A DNA stretch of 64,000 nucleotides from Bog-366 sp963722555 (GTDB taxonomy: Bacteria > Acidobacteriota > Terriglobia > UBA7540). The stretch spans positions 2,232,001 through 2,296,000 of the forward strand of contig CAVRNQ010000007.1 in assembly GCA_963722555.1 (NCBI GenBank), given 5' to 3'. A program made the translations under genes and the position numbers. This document shows positions 25,984-34,404 of this stretch, in pieces. Numbering within the stretch: position 1 is the first letter of the stretch; each line of letters opens with the position of its first letter. The notes beneath the pieces were generated by a model. The model was not told the origin of the DNA and did no database searches. It saw nothing but the letters and a program-made list of their open reading frames with translations.

Positions 25984-26394
25984 TTACGGCGCTTTGGCGG
26001 GCGCGACCACGTACACGTACTCCAAGAGCGCATCACCGGTGTTGGCAACGTTGTGCCGCGTCGCGGGCGGAATATAGGCGAGCGCCGGCGCGGCGAAGGC
26101 GCGGGGGGGCTGGCCTTCGAGGCGCACTTCGCCGCGGCCTCGCAGCACGACCAGCGATTCTTCATTCTTGCCAGTCGTGTGCCAGCCGACGGTTTCGCCC
26201 GGCTTCAGCCGGACGAACCCCGAGCGCATCCCTGCCGTTTGGGGTGTCCCTCGCAGCAAGGGACAATCTCCGCCCGGACATTCGAGGGGCAAAGTCAGCG
26301 GCTGGGGCCGGGGCTCCTGGGAGGGAAGGGGCAGCAGGGCAATCGTGAACAAAATCAGGGTGGCTCCGATAACAGTTGGCGTGATTCGCTTCAT
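25984..26394 (-). CDS. Exported small cupin protein
   Basis: This is a 136-residue single-domain cupin with an N-terminal signal/anchor (ITPTVIGATLILFTIALLPL). Cupin motif 1 is GETVGWHTTGKNEESLVVLRG (His and Glu ligands) and motif 2 is AYIPPATRHNVANTG (His ligand). Only one histidine is present in motif 1 where many cupins have two, so metal binding may be weaker. AGGAG lies 6 bp before the ATG. It starts 55 bp after the stop of the TonB-dependent receptor on the same strand, so it is probably co-transcribed with it and under the same predicted NikR operator. Confidence 0.8.
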   Translation of the reverse strand: MKRITPTVIGATLILFTIALLPLPSQEPRPQPLTLPLECPGGDCPLLRGTPQTAGMRSGFVRLKPGETVGWHTTGKNEESLVVLRGRGEVRLEGQPPRAFAAPALAYIPPATRHNVANTGDALLEYVYVVAPAKAP

Positions 26395-26449
26395 AAGATC
26401 TCCTGGATGATTTGGCCTTCCGCTTAGATGCAGCCTCGGCGCAGCTCCC

Positions 26450-28474
26450 TCAAAACTTCAGATCGATGCCTCCGGCGGCGTTGGTGCCCGGCATCCGATA
26501 GCCTGCCAGTACTTCATAGCGGCGATTGAAGAGGTTGTCAACCATCACGAAGAGGCTGGTGTGTTTTCCCATCGGCGCCGTGCATTTGAGGTGTGCGAGC
26601 GCGTATTGGCTCACGGGCGAGGTCTGCCCGAACCCCGAATAGGTGCGGCCCACGGCATTGCCTCCTACAGAAATGAACGCACGCGTGGCATCAAGGTCGA
26701 GAGAGTAGGTCAGCCTATTCTGCGGGGAGTAAGGCGCCAGGTTGGTGGAATGGAGATAGGCATAGGCCGCATTGAAACTCGCCCTCCGCGCGGGCTGCCA
26801 GCGGGCATGCGTCTCGATCCCTTTGTTGATGGCTTGGCCGGTGTTCTGCAGCATCATGTTTGGCCAGTAGCCGGTGGTCACAATCAAGTTGTCGATGTTG
26901 GAGTAGTAGCCCGTCACCCAAGCCAGCACTTTGGAGATGGGCCGCGCCTGGAACGTGGCTTGGTAATTCCACATTCGCTCGGTCTGCAAGGTGGGCGTGG
27001 GCGCGGGGAAAAGGTAGAGCTCGCGAATGGTGGGGTTTCGGAACCCACGGGTCACCGATCCCGAGAAGGAGTAGTTCTCTGCAAACCGGTAGGTCGCGCC
27101 GAATTCCGGCACCACGATGTCACCGGAGTGCGAATTGTCGTCGTAGCGGATGCCGGCGTTGAGCTGGAGGCTCTTGGTCGCGGCGTAGCGGAGGCGTGAA
27201 AATCCGGCGTAGTCGTTGATGTGGAATTCACCGTAGTCGTAACCCGCGCTGATGTCGCGGCCGCTGCCACCGTAATGAATGATGTCGGTTCCGCCGTCGA
27301 TCGTGACCTGGGAAGCGACGAGGAAGCTCTGCTGCACGCGCACGCCCAGGGAATTGTCCACGGACCGCCAGCCGTCGTAGACCATATTGTGCCCAAAGCT
27401 GGAATAGACTCGCGCTAGCCCCCAAGTCCGGCTGCCGGAGTTATCGAGGTCCCAACTGAACCCACCGCGGCCGACGCGGGACCAATTCCCAACCAGCGGA
27501 TCGTCAACCGTGCCCGGGTCTTCCACATAGAAGTGCCCGTATCGGCCTTCCAGCGAAGTTCGCCACCTTTGTGAAAGGTCGTAGCCGAGCGCGAGCGTGC
27601 CGTCCTGGTCTCGAAAGGCGGAGTCCGGACGCGCGCCGTTGGTGTGGCCGAGTCCGCCGGTCAGGTTGTAGGACCAGCGTCCCAGGCGGGCGCCATTCGT
27701 CAGCCGGTATTGCCCCGTGTAGTAAGAGCCGAGGCTGGCGACCAAATCGGTGTGCACACCCTGAAGAGGACGGGTCGGCTTGATTTCAATGGCGCCACCC
27801 ATGGCATTGCTGCCATAAAGAACCGAAGCGGGACCTTCCGTTACGCTCAGACTTCCCACGTCGGTGAGCGTGTAGAAATCCGGCATGGGATGGCCCATCA
27901 ATCCCATGAAGTCAGGCCGCCCGTCCACGACCACCAGGATCTCCGTGGTGGGCGAACCCCCAATTCCCCGGAGAGTCATCGAGCCGGACTCGCCCAGTCC
28001 CAGCCCCAAGATGCCCATGCGGGTCACATAGGCACTGGGCACCAAGTTTTCGACAGCATCGAAGACCGTGCGGGCGCCGCCGCGCTCAATGTCCAGCGCC
28101 GTTTGCTCGACCGTGCTTTCCGTCGCCGGTGCGTCGTGCACGACCACCTCAATCGTGGTGCGGAGGGCGGCAGGAACAAGCTGGACCCTGATGCCACCCG
28201 GCGTATGGGTTTCCACCTTTTGCCGCAGGGATTCAAAGCCCGGGGCCGTAACCTGGATTTCCAAGGGGAGATCTGCTTTCACTGTGAAGGCTCCCTGAGC
28301 GTCGGTGACTCCCGAGAAAACCTTGGAACTTGCGTTGACGCTCCGGATCTCAAGCGCAGCGCCGGGGACGGCCCCGCCCCGGGGGTCGACGACTCGAAAG
28401 GTGATGTCTTGCGCGGCAGCGGCCAGCGCGGAGGTGAAGAGGAAAACCATCAAAAAGGAAGTGCGGAAAATCAT
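26450..28474 (-). CDS. TonB-dependent receptor, predicted nickel/metal uptake
   Basis: This is a 674-residue outer-membrane receptor. Signal peptide (1-21) is followed by a carboxypeptidase-regulatory-like beta domain (about 23-98, DPRGGAVPGAALEI), as is frequent in Acidobacteria. Next is the plug (about 115-235: VFDAVENLVPSAYV, LVVVDGRPDF, SVTEGPASVLYGSNAMGGAIEI) and a 22-strand barrel ending in a terminal Phe. AAGGAGC precedes the ATG. A dyad like the one upstream of nikR lies 23-49 bp before the start codon, which suggests NikR control and hence nickel (or nickel-chelate) import. This is inference; the substrate is not visible in the protein. Confidence 0.9.
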   Translation of the reverse strand: MIFRTSFLMVFLFTSALAAAAQDITFRVVDPRGGAVPGAALEIRSVNASSKVFSGVTDAQGAFTVKADLPLEIQVTAPGFESLRQKVETHTPGGIRVQLVPAALRTTIEVVVHDAPATESTVEQTALDIERGGARTVFDAVENLVPSAYVTRMGILGLGLGESGSMTLRGIGGSPTTEILVVVDGRPDFMGLMGHPMPDFYTLTDVGSLSVTEGPASVLYGSNAMGGAIEIKPTRPLQGVHTDLVASLGSYYTGQYRLTNGARLGRWSYNLTGGLGHTNGARPDSAFRDQDGTLALGYDLSQRWRTSLEGRYGHFYVEDPGTVDDPLVGNWSRVGRGGFSWDLDNSGSRTWGLARVYSSFGHNMVYDGWRSVDNSLGVRVQQSFLVASQVTIDGGTDIIHYGGSGRDISAGYDYGEFHINDYAGFSRLRYAATKSLQLNAGIRYDDNSHSGDIVVPEFGATYRFAENYSFSGSVTRGFRNPTIRELYLFPAPTPTLQTERMWNYQATFQARPISKVLAWVTGYYSNIDNLIVTTGYWPNMMLQNTGQAINKGIETHARWQPARRASFNAAYAYLHSTNLAPYSPQNRLTYSLDLDATRAFISVGGNAVGRTYSGFGQTSPVSQYALAHLKCTAPMGKHTSLFVMVDNLFNRRYEVLAGYRMPGTNAAGGIDLKF

Positions 28475-28496
28475 TCCTGCTCCTTGTACTGAAATG

Positions 28497-28523
28497 ATAA
28501 CACGAATACATAATTCGTAACAC
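28497..28523. promoter_or_regulatory. Predicted NikR operator of the TonB receptor gene
   Basis: A 27-bp dyad has inner half-sites ACGAAT and ATTCGT separated by 5 bp, flanked by AACAC on one side and AACAC again on the other. It lies 23 bp upstream of the receptor start codon. It shares the TAACACGAAT block and similar spacing with the site upstream of nikR at 29362-29388. Its form resembles the E. coli nik operator (GTATGAC...GTCATAC with an inner CGAAT). Confidence 0.65.
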
Positions 28524-28890
28524 TAAATCCCACATCTTAGCAGCATGCCCCAATAAATGCCAGAGAGACAGTGTCTGACTTTGCCGATATCCCACACGAT
28601 CGTTTCGGGCCTGCCGGGGCCGCGCTGTGGACGGTGACTCGAGCAGGTTTTGCGTTGCGGCATCACGCGGCAACTGACCACGCGCACTTCGGGGCGCCAG
28701 GCGATCAGGGCCAGCCCTCACATCGCTGCGGCGGTTTGGCGCCTCGAAGCCGGCTTATTGCATTCTTGGCATGTGGAAGGTTCTGGCAGTCAGGTTAGAG
28801 CGAAAGCCCCCGAGCCGGAGTGGACTGGGGGGCGGTAGTTGTTGGACAACGGGGGCGCTCACTTCTGGCAGAGACAAGCACTCGCCTGAT
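28524..28890. other. Gap between nikR and the TonB receptor gene
   Basis: This 367-bp stretch lies downstream of nikR and upstream of the receptor operator. I find no gene with family resemblance on either strand; the open frames here are GC-biased shadows. CACATCTTAGCAG near 28533-28545 resembles the outer end of the dispersed TTAGCAG repeats. Confidence 0.4.
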
Positions 28891-29307
28891 TCATGCCAGC
28901 CCCCGGCCCGGGGTGGTGAGGACGAGCTTGCCGTGCTTGACGCCCCGGAGACTCAGGAGCTGGTCGGCAAGGCGCTTCATCTCGGAACTGGGGCCCTTCA
29001 TGATGACGACCTCGAGGCAGTTCCGATGGTCCAGGTGAACGTGCGTGGCGGCCAGCACCTTGCCGTGCGCATGGTGCTGGGCGTGGATCAATCGCTCCGA
29101 AAGCCTTGGACGATGGTGGTCGTACACCAGGGTCAGGGTTCCAACCACGGTGCGGTTTTCCTCGACATCTTCGGCTACGGCGTAGTCTCGCACCAGGTCG
29201 CGAATCGCCTCCGAGCGGTTCTTATAGCCCTTCTTCCGGATGACGCGGTCAAACCTTTCCAGCAGTTCCCGGTCCAGCGAAATCCCTGTTCTCACCAACT
29301 CCGCCAT
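28891..29307 (-). CDS. nikR: Nickel-responsive regulator NikR
   Basis: This 138-residue repressor has an N-terminal ribbon-helix-helix (RTGISLDRELLERFDRVIRKKGYKNRSEAIRDLVRDY) and a C-terminal ACT-like nickel-sensing domain. The nickel site motif HVHLDHRNC (about 86-94) supplies two His and the Cys, and the fourth His comes from the YDHH...QHHAH segment, as in known NikR. The start at 29307 is fixed by GGAGGAGG 8 bp upstream; the longer frame to 29355 lacks support. A dyad at 29362-29388 is probably its autoregulatory site. Neighbours are a TonB receptor and a CDF metal transporter, which fits a metal-homeostasis cluster. Confidence 0.95.
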   Translation of the reverse strand: MAELVRTGISLDRELLERFDRVIRKKGYKNRSEAIRDLVRDYAVAEDVEENRTVVGTLTLVYDHHRPRLSERLIHAQHHAHGKVLAATHVHLDHRNCLEVVIMKGPSSEMKRLADQLLSLRGVKHGKLVLTTPGRGLA

Positions 29308-29361
29308 CGATCTGCCTCCTCCGAAGCCGAAGGCCCAGAGTGCCCTGCGGGGCATTGTTCG

Positions 29362-29388
29362 GTAATACGGATCATAAATTCGTGTTAC
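29362..29388. promoter_or_regulatory. Predicted NikR operator upstream of nikR
   Basis: A near-perfect palindrome has half-sites GTAATACGGAT and ATTCGTGTTAC around a 5-bp centre. The arms match at 9 of 11 positions. It lies 55 bp upstream of the nikR start codon and shares the AACACGAAT half with the receptor-gene operator. The remaining bases to the end of the CDF gene (29389-29674) contain nothing I recognise. Confidence 0.7.
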
Positions 29389-29674
29389 AAGTGCCCTTAG
29401 TGCTCATTCCCGTTCGAAGCTCCCACCCACGCGAGTCAGGCTGGCCGAGGGCTCTAGAGGACCAGTCGCCGTACCCACGCGGTGCGGAGGGGTAATGAGC
29501 CACGCCAGCTTACTCTCATCCTTGCGTTGTCGCCAACCCACCCTTGCGACGGAACCTGAATCCCCCCGCCCGAAAAACCGAGGGCTGCGTTCATCCTCTG
29601 CGAGCATCTGCCACACGCGCCAGCCGAAGGGGCGCGAGCTTGGCCACCGCGCCCAACGCCGACGGGCTGCCCCC

Positions 29675-31102
29675 TCAGGCCCGGTCCCGGGGCTCGGCGT
29701 GGATGCTGATTTTGGAAATCTGCGGGAAGGCCTGGCGAAACTTGAATTCCAGAGTTTCGGTAGTGTCGTGCACCTTGGAGATGGGGAGGTCGGGGTCGAG
29801 GGTGCAATGCAACCGCACCACGATGTTGCCACCCACCTGATGAGCTTCGACGGAGTGGCAATTCAGCACGCCCGCGGTCTCGCGCGTCAGTTCTTCCAGC
29901 TTATGTTCCACGACCAGGTGATCCAGCCGGACCTCGTTCCCGCTTTCCACGGCCACCAGCAGCGGTTCCAGGTGCACGTTCACTTCATGGACTTCCGGCA
30001 GGTTCTCCTTGATCTCGCTTTCGAGCTGCGTGGCGCGTTCGTGGGCTTCCGCCAGCCGCAAGCCCGGGTCCACTTCCAGGTCCAGGTAGACGTTGACGCG
30101 ACCCTCCACCTCGTACGCGGTCACCTCGTGCACCAGGAAATTACGCCGGTGCGCCACGGACCGGATCTTGGCGACCAGGTCGTCGGAGGAGGGTTCCTTG
30201 GGCGTGGTGTGAATCACCACGTCCGCGGTGGGGAAGAGGTGGTGGACCTCCGTTTCCACGATGTCGGCCACGGATTTCGCGTGCTCGAGCGAGGTGTCGC
30301 TGGCCAACGTCAGCCGCAGATCCACGAACACCCGGCTGCCGCTCTGGCGAGTCCGGATGCGATCGAGGCTAAGCACGCCGGAGACGCGGGACACAGCTTC
30401 CGCAATCAACGAACTGGTGCCGGTGGGGGCGGCGTCCACCAGGGCGTCCACCGTCTTCTTGCCCAGTCGTAGCGTGATGTAAACCACGATCCCCGCCACC
30501 ACCAGGGCCGCCACAGGGTCGGCATTGCGCAGCCAGGGCAGGTTCCGCTGCTCCGCCACATAGAGCAGGATCAAGCCCAGGATGACCACCGTCGAGCTAT
30601 AAACGTCGGTCGAAAAGTGCAGCGCGTCGGCTTCGAGCGCTTGGCTGTTGTACTTACGCGCTACGCGGAAGAGGGCGCGCGAGCGGAACGTGTCGATGGT
30701 GATGGAAATGAACATTACGCCGAAGCCCCAGAGCGAAGGCTCCACGTGCACCTCGCGAAAGAAGAGGCGCCGCCCCGCTTCCCAGACGATCCAGGCGCAG
30801 GTCACGAAGAGCAGGCCGGTCTCAATGAAGGCGGAAAGGTGCTCGACCTTGCCGTGCCCGAAGGGATGCTGGGGGTCAGCGGGCAGGTCTGAAACGCGTA
30901 CGGAGAAATACGTGATCGTCGCCGCCACCAGATCCAGACCGGAGTGCAGAGCCTCGGAAAGGATTCCCAGGCTGCCGGTCAAGAGTCCCACTGCCATCTT
31001 CAGCGTGGTCAGCACAATTGCCGCCAGGACCGAGGTCAAGGCGACGGCTTGTTTCTCCCGGCTGTATGCGTCAGGCGTGCTATTGCCCTGATAGAGATTC
31101 AT
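29675..31102 (-). CDS. CDF-family metal exporter with three C-terminal dimer domains
   Basis: The protein is 475 residues from ATG 31102. The much longer frame to 31774 runs through the RhaT gene in another frame and is not real. Six TM helices (about 20-215) carry metal-site motifs HSGLD in TM2 and HFSTD in TM5, an HxxxD/HxxxD site like zinc-type CDF proteins. The cytoplasmic part contains three successive ZT_dimer-like ferredoxin folds, each closing with VVIHTTP, VNVHLEPL or ISIHAEP; most CDF proteins have one. It lies 367 bp upstream of nikR on the same strand. It may export zinc, nickel or cobalt. Confidence 0.88.
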   Translation of the reverse strand: MNLYQGNSTPDAYSREKQAVALTSVLAAIVLTTLKMAVGLLTGSLGILSEALHSGLDLVAATITYFSVRVSDLPADPQHPFGHGKVEHLSAFIETGLLFVTCAWIVWEAGRRLFFREVHVEPSLWGFGVMFISITIDTFRSRALFRVARKYNSQALEADALHFSTDVYSSTVVILGLILLYVAEQRNLPWLRNADPVAALVVAGIVVYITLRLGKKTVDALVDAAPTGTSSLIAEAVSRVSGVLSLDRIRTRQSGSRVFVDLRLTLASDTSLEHAKSVADIVETEVHHLFPTADVVIHTTPKEPSSDDLVAKIRSVAHRRNFLVHEVTAYEVEGRVNVYLDLEVDPGLRLAEAHERATQLESEIKENLPEVHEVNVHLEPLLVAVESGNEVRLDHLVVEHKLEELTRETAGVLNCHSVEAHQVGGNIVVRLHCTLDPDLPISKVHDTTETLEFKFRQAFPQISKISIHAEPRDRA

Positions 31103-31158
31103 TTGCCTGAGTGGAATTATACCCCTGAACTGACAGGTCGTGGGGTACGGCCGCGCGC

Positions 31159-32157
31159 TCAGCCCTGGTGGCCCTGGCCGATCAGGAAAGCGGCCAGAAC
31201 CAGTACGCCGCAGCCGGCGAGCATCCGGTAGAAAGCAGCCTTGGGAACTGCCTTCCATTCTCCCAGCACCACGCCCCAGGCGTTCGAGGCCATGATGATG
31301 AGGGCGATGAAGATGGGCCAGCCAAAACTGTTTCCCCATGGTCCCAGATGGAAGGCGCTGCGGCCGTAGAGAAACACACTGGTAATCCACAGCGAGCTCA
31401 TCAGCAGCACCCCGAGCGCGTCGCGACCCGCTCCCGGCTGGCGGAATGCGCCGGTCTCGCGGGCCCGCGCTACTCGCCACCCGCAAACGCCCGCCTGCAA
31501 TACGGCTGCGGCGGAAAGAAAAACCGCCCACGCCAGATAAACGGAAACGGGGAAGCCCTCCCCCGCCTTCACGCCGCCCGCCGTGGCCAGCAGGGCCGTA
31601 CCGTATTGAATACCGAAGTTGAGTGACGGCGCCAGGATGCCGCCCACCAGTGCGACGATCAATCCTTTGCGGAAGCGCCCGCCCGTGGCGCCCGGAGTGG
31701 AGCTTTTTGAGCCGCCCGCCTGCGCGCACAGGAAGACGCCGGCCACCATCACCGCCAGACCGGTTACGAGACACGCGTCAGCGTACGTGCGCAGCCGAAG
31801 GGCTCCGGCCCAAATGAGCGGCAGCAGCGCGCCGAGAACGATCGAAAGGCCAAGCTGAATGGCGAATCCCAGCGCAATGCCCAGCAAGTCCACGGCCACG
31901 CCATAAAGGAGTGAGGCCACGCCGAAAAGCAAACCCCAGCCGATCAGTCCCAGCCACCCGCGCACCGCAACGGCGCCCAGAATCCCGCTCCAGCGCGGGA
32001 CCACCAGGAGGGCAAAGGCCCAGGGCAGCAGGGCCATGGCAAGAAGCGAATGCACCATCCAGATATGATTGAACGTCCAAATACGCGCGGTCTTCAGCGG
32101 AACGGCAAAGCTGCCGTTCAGGATTCCAGCCGCCACCACACCTGCCCAGCTCCACAT
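31159..32157 (-). CDS. RhaT-like sugar/H+ symporter (DMT superfamily)
   Basis: This is a 332-residue, ten-helix membrane protein starting at MWSWAGVVAAGILNGSFAVPLK (ATG 32157); the N-terminal extension to 32220 has no support. Features such as GSFAVPLK, NHIWMVHSLLAM, GIALGFAIQLGLSIVLGALLPLI and LGPWGNSFGWPIFIALIIMASNAWGVVLGEWK fit the L-rhamnose/proton symporter RhaT family. It would import a deoxysugar across the inner membrane. No rhamnose isomerase or kinase is nearby. It ends 57 bp before the CDF start on the same strand. Confidence 0.82.
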   Translation of the reverse strand: MWSWAGVVAAGILNGSFAVPLKTARIWTFNHIWMVHSLLAMALLPWAFALLVVPRWSGILGAVAVRGWLGLIGWGLLFGVASLLYGVAVDLLGIALGFAIQLGLSIVLGALLPLIWAGALRLRTYADACLVTGLAVMVAGVFLCAQAGGSKSSTPGATGGRFRKGLIVALVGGILAPSLNFGIQYGTALLATAGGVKAGEGFPVSVYLAWAVFLSAAAVLQAGVCGWRVARARETGAFRQPGAGRDALGVLLMSSLWITSVFLYGRSAFHLGPWGNSFGWPIFIALIIMASNAWGVVLGEWKAVPKAAFYRMLAGCGVLVLAAFLIGQGHQG

Positions 32158-32316
32158 GAGGTTGTCCCGGATTTGAATTGGGGAAAATACTCGCGTCTGC
32201 CGCGGGTGATGCAGACACACTTCCTCTTAGCATGTCTGCGGGTTTCCGAGCGCTCCGACATCAACGCCCGAGGTCCGCGCCACCCCTGGACGCCCTGGCC
32301 CAAGCGCCGCAGCGTG

Positions 32317-32649
32317 TTACAACCCGCTATCCAGGGCTTCCAGGGCTGCCTGCAGCTCACGCTGGGCGTGCTGCTTGCCCTGGCGGCCGGTGACTTCCGC
32401 CCCGGCGGCCAGCACCTTGCGCGCGTCGTCGGGCCGCCCCTGGCTGATGAGGAACATCCCAGCCGGGTAATAGGTGGCCGCGTACTCGGGATGGTGCAGG
32501 AGCAGGTACTCGAAGTGGATCCACGCCGCTGCCGGTTCGGTTTTCGCGATCTCCAGCGCCAGCCCGTAACGCGCAAAAGTATTATCAGGATCCTCGCACA
32601 ACGCCTCTTCCAGGAATTCACGCCGGGTTTTTTCCGCTTCTGGGGACAA
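32317..32649 (-). CDS. Small TPR-like protein
   Basis: This is a 110-residue soluble helical protein starting at TTG 32649, preceded at 8 bp by AGGAGGGG. Repeated helix pairs (LEEALCEDPDNTFARYGLALEIAKTEP, then FEYLLLHHPEYAATYYPAGMFLISQG, then DDARKVLAAGAEV) look like two to three tetratricopeptide units, an adaptor fold. It has no signal peptide. Its partner is unknown. It lies 160 bp upstream of the RhaT-like gene on the same strand. Confidence 0.75.
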   Translation of the reverse strand: MSPEAEKTRREFLEEALCEDPDNTFARYGLALEIAKTEPAAAWIHFEYLLLHHPEYAATYYPAGMFLISQGRPDDARKVLAAGAEVTGRQGKQHAQRELQAALEALDSGL

Positions 32650-32810
32650 TTCTCACCCCTCCTGTTCTGCTGAATCCGGTTGCATCGCCCCACCGGCTCG
32701 CATAGTATAGGCGGGCGAACCAGGCAAGGCAAAACTTTTCAGCCAGGGTGGGTGCGGGCTGGTTGCCTGTGCGGACCGTCCGACTCTTGTCTGCGGTGGT
32801 TCCAGGACTT

Positions 32811-33004
32811 AGCAGTTTGTTGAAAAACATTCCGATGTTGTCATTCTGAGCCCTTCGCTGTCATCCTGAGCGAAGCGAAGGATCTCGCTGTGCCGGCTCA
32901 GGGCAAACTTCGCGAAGAATCTCGTATGTTCATGAAAATGCGCAGGGCGAGATTCTTCGCTACGCTCAGAATGACAGCAGGGAAGGGTTCTTCCGCAGCC
33001 TGTT
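32811..33004. repeat. TCATCCTGAG-type repeat element with degenerate ends
   Basis: This repeat starts AGCAGTTTGTTGAAAAAC and ends GTTCTTCCGCAGCCTGT. The ends are imperfect inverted copies. Inside are two opposed copies of the TCATCCTGAGCGAAGCGAAG/GATTCTTCGCTACGCTCA unit. It belongs to the same family as the elements at 14.9 and 61.5 kb. The rest of the 32650-33044 gap shows no gene. Confidence 0.7.
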
Positions 33005-33044
33005 CAGGTCGCACTGCGATATTCTGTTACGAAGCGCGAAGACG

Positions 33045-33311
33045 ATGGCGAGACGGAAAGGGAAAACGGTTGCCGAATCCGCCGTAGAGATGGTGGAGGT
33101 AGTGCTGCCCAACAACGCCAATACCCTTGGCAACATGCTGGGCGGAAAGGTGATGCACTTGGTTGACATTGCCGGGGCGATCGTCGCGCACCGCCACGCG
33201 CGTTCCCAGGTGGTGACGGTGGCGGTGGACAACCTCGATTTTCTCTATCCCATTCGCGTGGGTGATCTGGTGATCCTTCGCGCCCATCGACGGTATTTTG
33301 AAAAAGCCTAG
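33045..33311 (+). pseudogene. C-terminally truncated acyl-CoA thioesterase (hotdog)
   Basis: This 88-residue frame matches the N-terminal half of YciA/BACH-type acyl-CoA thioesterases: NNANTLGNMLGGKVMHLVDIAGAIVAHRH with the catalytic Asp, then VVTVAVDNLDFLYPIRVGDLVILRA. Relatives are about 130-160 residues long. Here the frame stops at 33311, just as the last strands should begin, and no continuation is visible in the other forward frames before ridA. The missing part looks deleted rather than frameshifted. A dispersed repeat lies 40 bp upstream. It may be a non-functional remnant. Confidence 0.75.
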
Positions 33312-33372
33312 CAAGCGCCAGCATCCCGCAGCGATTCCCTGAGGGCTGCGAAACTGAAATCGGAGGTTACAC

Positions 33373-33762
33373 ATGAAGATCAAGCGGAACAAGACTTTCT
33401 CCGGCACACCCTGGGAAACGAAAGTGGGATACGCGCGCGCCGTGCAGGTGGGTGACATCGTGCACGTTTCCGGCACCACGGGCACCGATCCCTCCGGGAA
33501 GGTGCTCGCGCCCGGTGACATGTATGCGCAGACGGTGCAGACGATCCACAATATCGAGAACGCCCTGAAGAGGCTGGGACTGGGCCTGGAGCACGTGGTC
33601 CGCACCCGCATTTACGTGACCCAGATTGACCGTTGGGAGGAAGTCGCCAAAGCCCACGCCGAGTTCTTCGGCCAAGTGCACCCTGCAAGCAGCCTGGTGG
33701 GTGTGGCACGCCTCATCGATCCCGAAATGCTGGTGGAAATCGAAGCGGAAGCGGTGGCCTGA
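33373..33762 (+). CDS. RidA/YjgF-family protein
   Basis: This 129-residue Rid protein, from a family that hydrolyses reactive enamine/imine intermediates such as 2-aminoacrylate, contains HVSGTTGTDPSGKV, MYAQTVQTIHNIENALKRLG, VVRTRIYVTQIDRW (with the conserved Arg) and SSLVGVARLIDPEMLVEIEAEAVA. GGAGG lies 8 bp before the ATG. The final Glu in VEIEAEAV agrees with the active-site region of Rid proteins. It lies between the thioesterase remnant and a GNAT gene on the same strand. Confidence 0.93.
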   Translation: MKIKRNKTFSGTPWETKVGYARAVQVGDIVHVSGTTGTDPSGKVLAPGDMYAQTVQTIHNIENALKRLGLGLEHVVRTRIYVTQIDRWEEVAKAHAEFFGQVHPASSLVGVARLIDPEMLVEIEAEAVA

Positions 33763-33819
33763 GGGCGCGGCCCCCTGCCGGTCGCGGGCGTGCCTCACGC
33801 GACGCCGTGAACACCCAAG

Positions 33820-34371
33820 ATGTTCTCCTATTCCTTTACGCAGGGCGCGGAACTGCGACTGCTGGAGCATCAGCACGCCGAAGAGCTCTTTGCGTTGGTC
33901 GATCGGAACCGCGCCTTCCTGCGCCAGTGGCTGCCCGAGTGGGACGTGCAGAAATCTCTCGATGACTGCCAAACGCTGATCCGGTCATCGCTCGAACAAC
34001 TGGCGGCGAACACCGGCTTCACGATGGGCATCTGGTCGGAAGGTCGTTTGGCGGGAATCCTGGGGGCAGGGCGCATCGATTGGGAAAACCGCTCGACGAA
34101 CCTCGGCTATTGGCTGGGCGAGAACTATCAGGGCGGGGGCCTGGTTACAGGCGCCTGCCGCGCCGTGATTGATTACCTGTTCTCGGAACTCAAACTCCAG
34201 CGGATTGAAATCCGCTGCGCCACCGACAATCCCAAGAGCTGCGCCATCCCCCGAAGGCTCGGCTTCTCGAAAGAAGGCGTGTTGCGCCAGGCCCAGGCGT
34301 TTGATGACCGCTACGTCGATATCGAGGTTCATGGCCTGCTTGCCGAAGACTGGAACCGCGTGACGGAATAG
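33820..34371 (+). CDS. RimJ/RimL-type GNAT N-acetyltransferase
   Basis: This 183-residue GNAT-fold enzyme is of the RimJ/RimL/YdaF subgroup. The pattern ELRLLEHQHAEELFALVDRNRAFLRQWLPEWD at the N terminus, LGYWLGENYQGGGLVTGACRAVIDYLFSELKLQRIEIRCATDNPKSCAIPRRLGF in the acetyl-CoA region and GVLRQAQAFDDRYVDIEVHGLL at the end is characteristic. It would acetylate the N terminus of a ribosomal protein or a small amine. It is 57 bp downstream of ridA on the same strand. Confidence 0.9.
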   Translation: MFSYSFTQGAELRLLEHQHAEELFALVDRNRAFLRQWLPEWDVQKSLDDCQTLIRSSLEQLAANTGFTMGIWSEGRLAGILGAGRIDWENRSTNLGYWLGENYQGGGLVTGACRAVIDYLFSELKLQRIEIRCATDNPKSCAIPRRLGFSKEGVLRQAQAFDDRYVDIEVHGLLAEDWNRVTE

Positions 34372-34404
34372 ACCTGCAGCGGCGATTTCCCATCGCCACG
34401 CCGG

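Noticed and set aside
31103..31774. Long N-terminal extension of the CDF protein
   Set aside because: It runs through the RhaT-like gene in another frame and is Arg/Gly-rich; the CDF fold begins at 31102.
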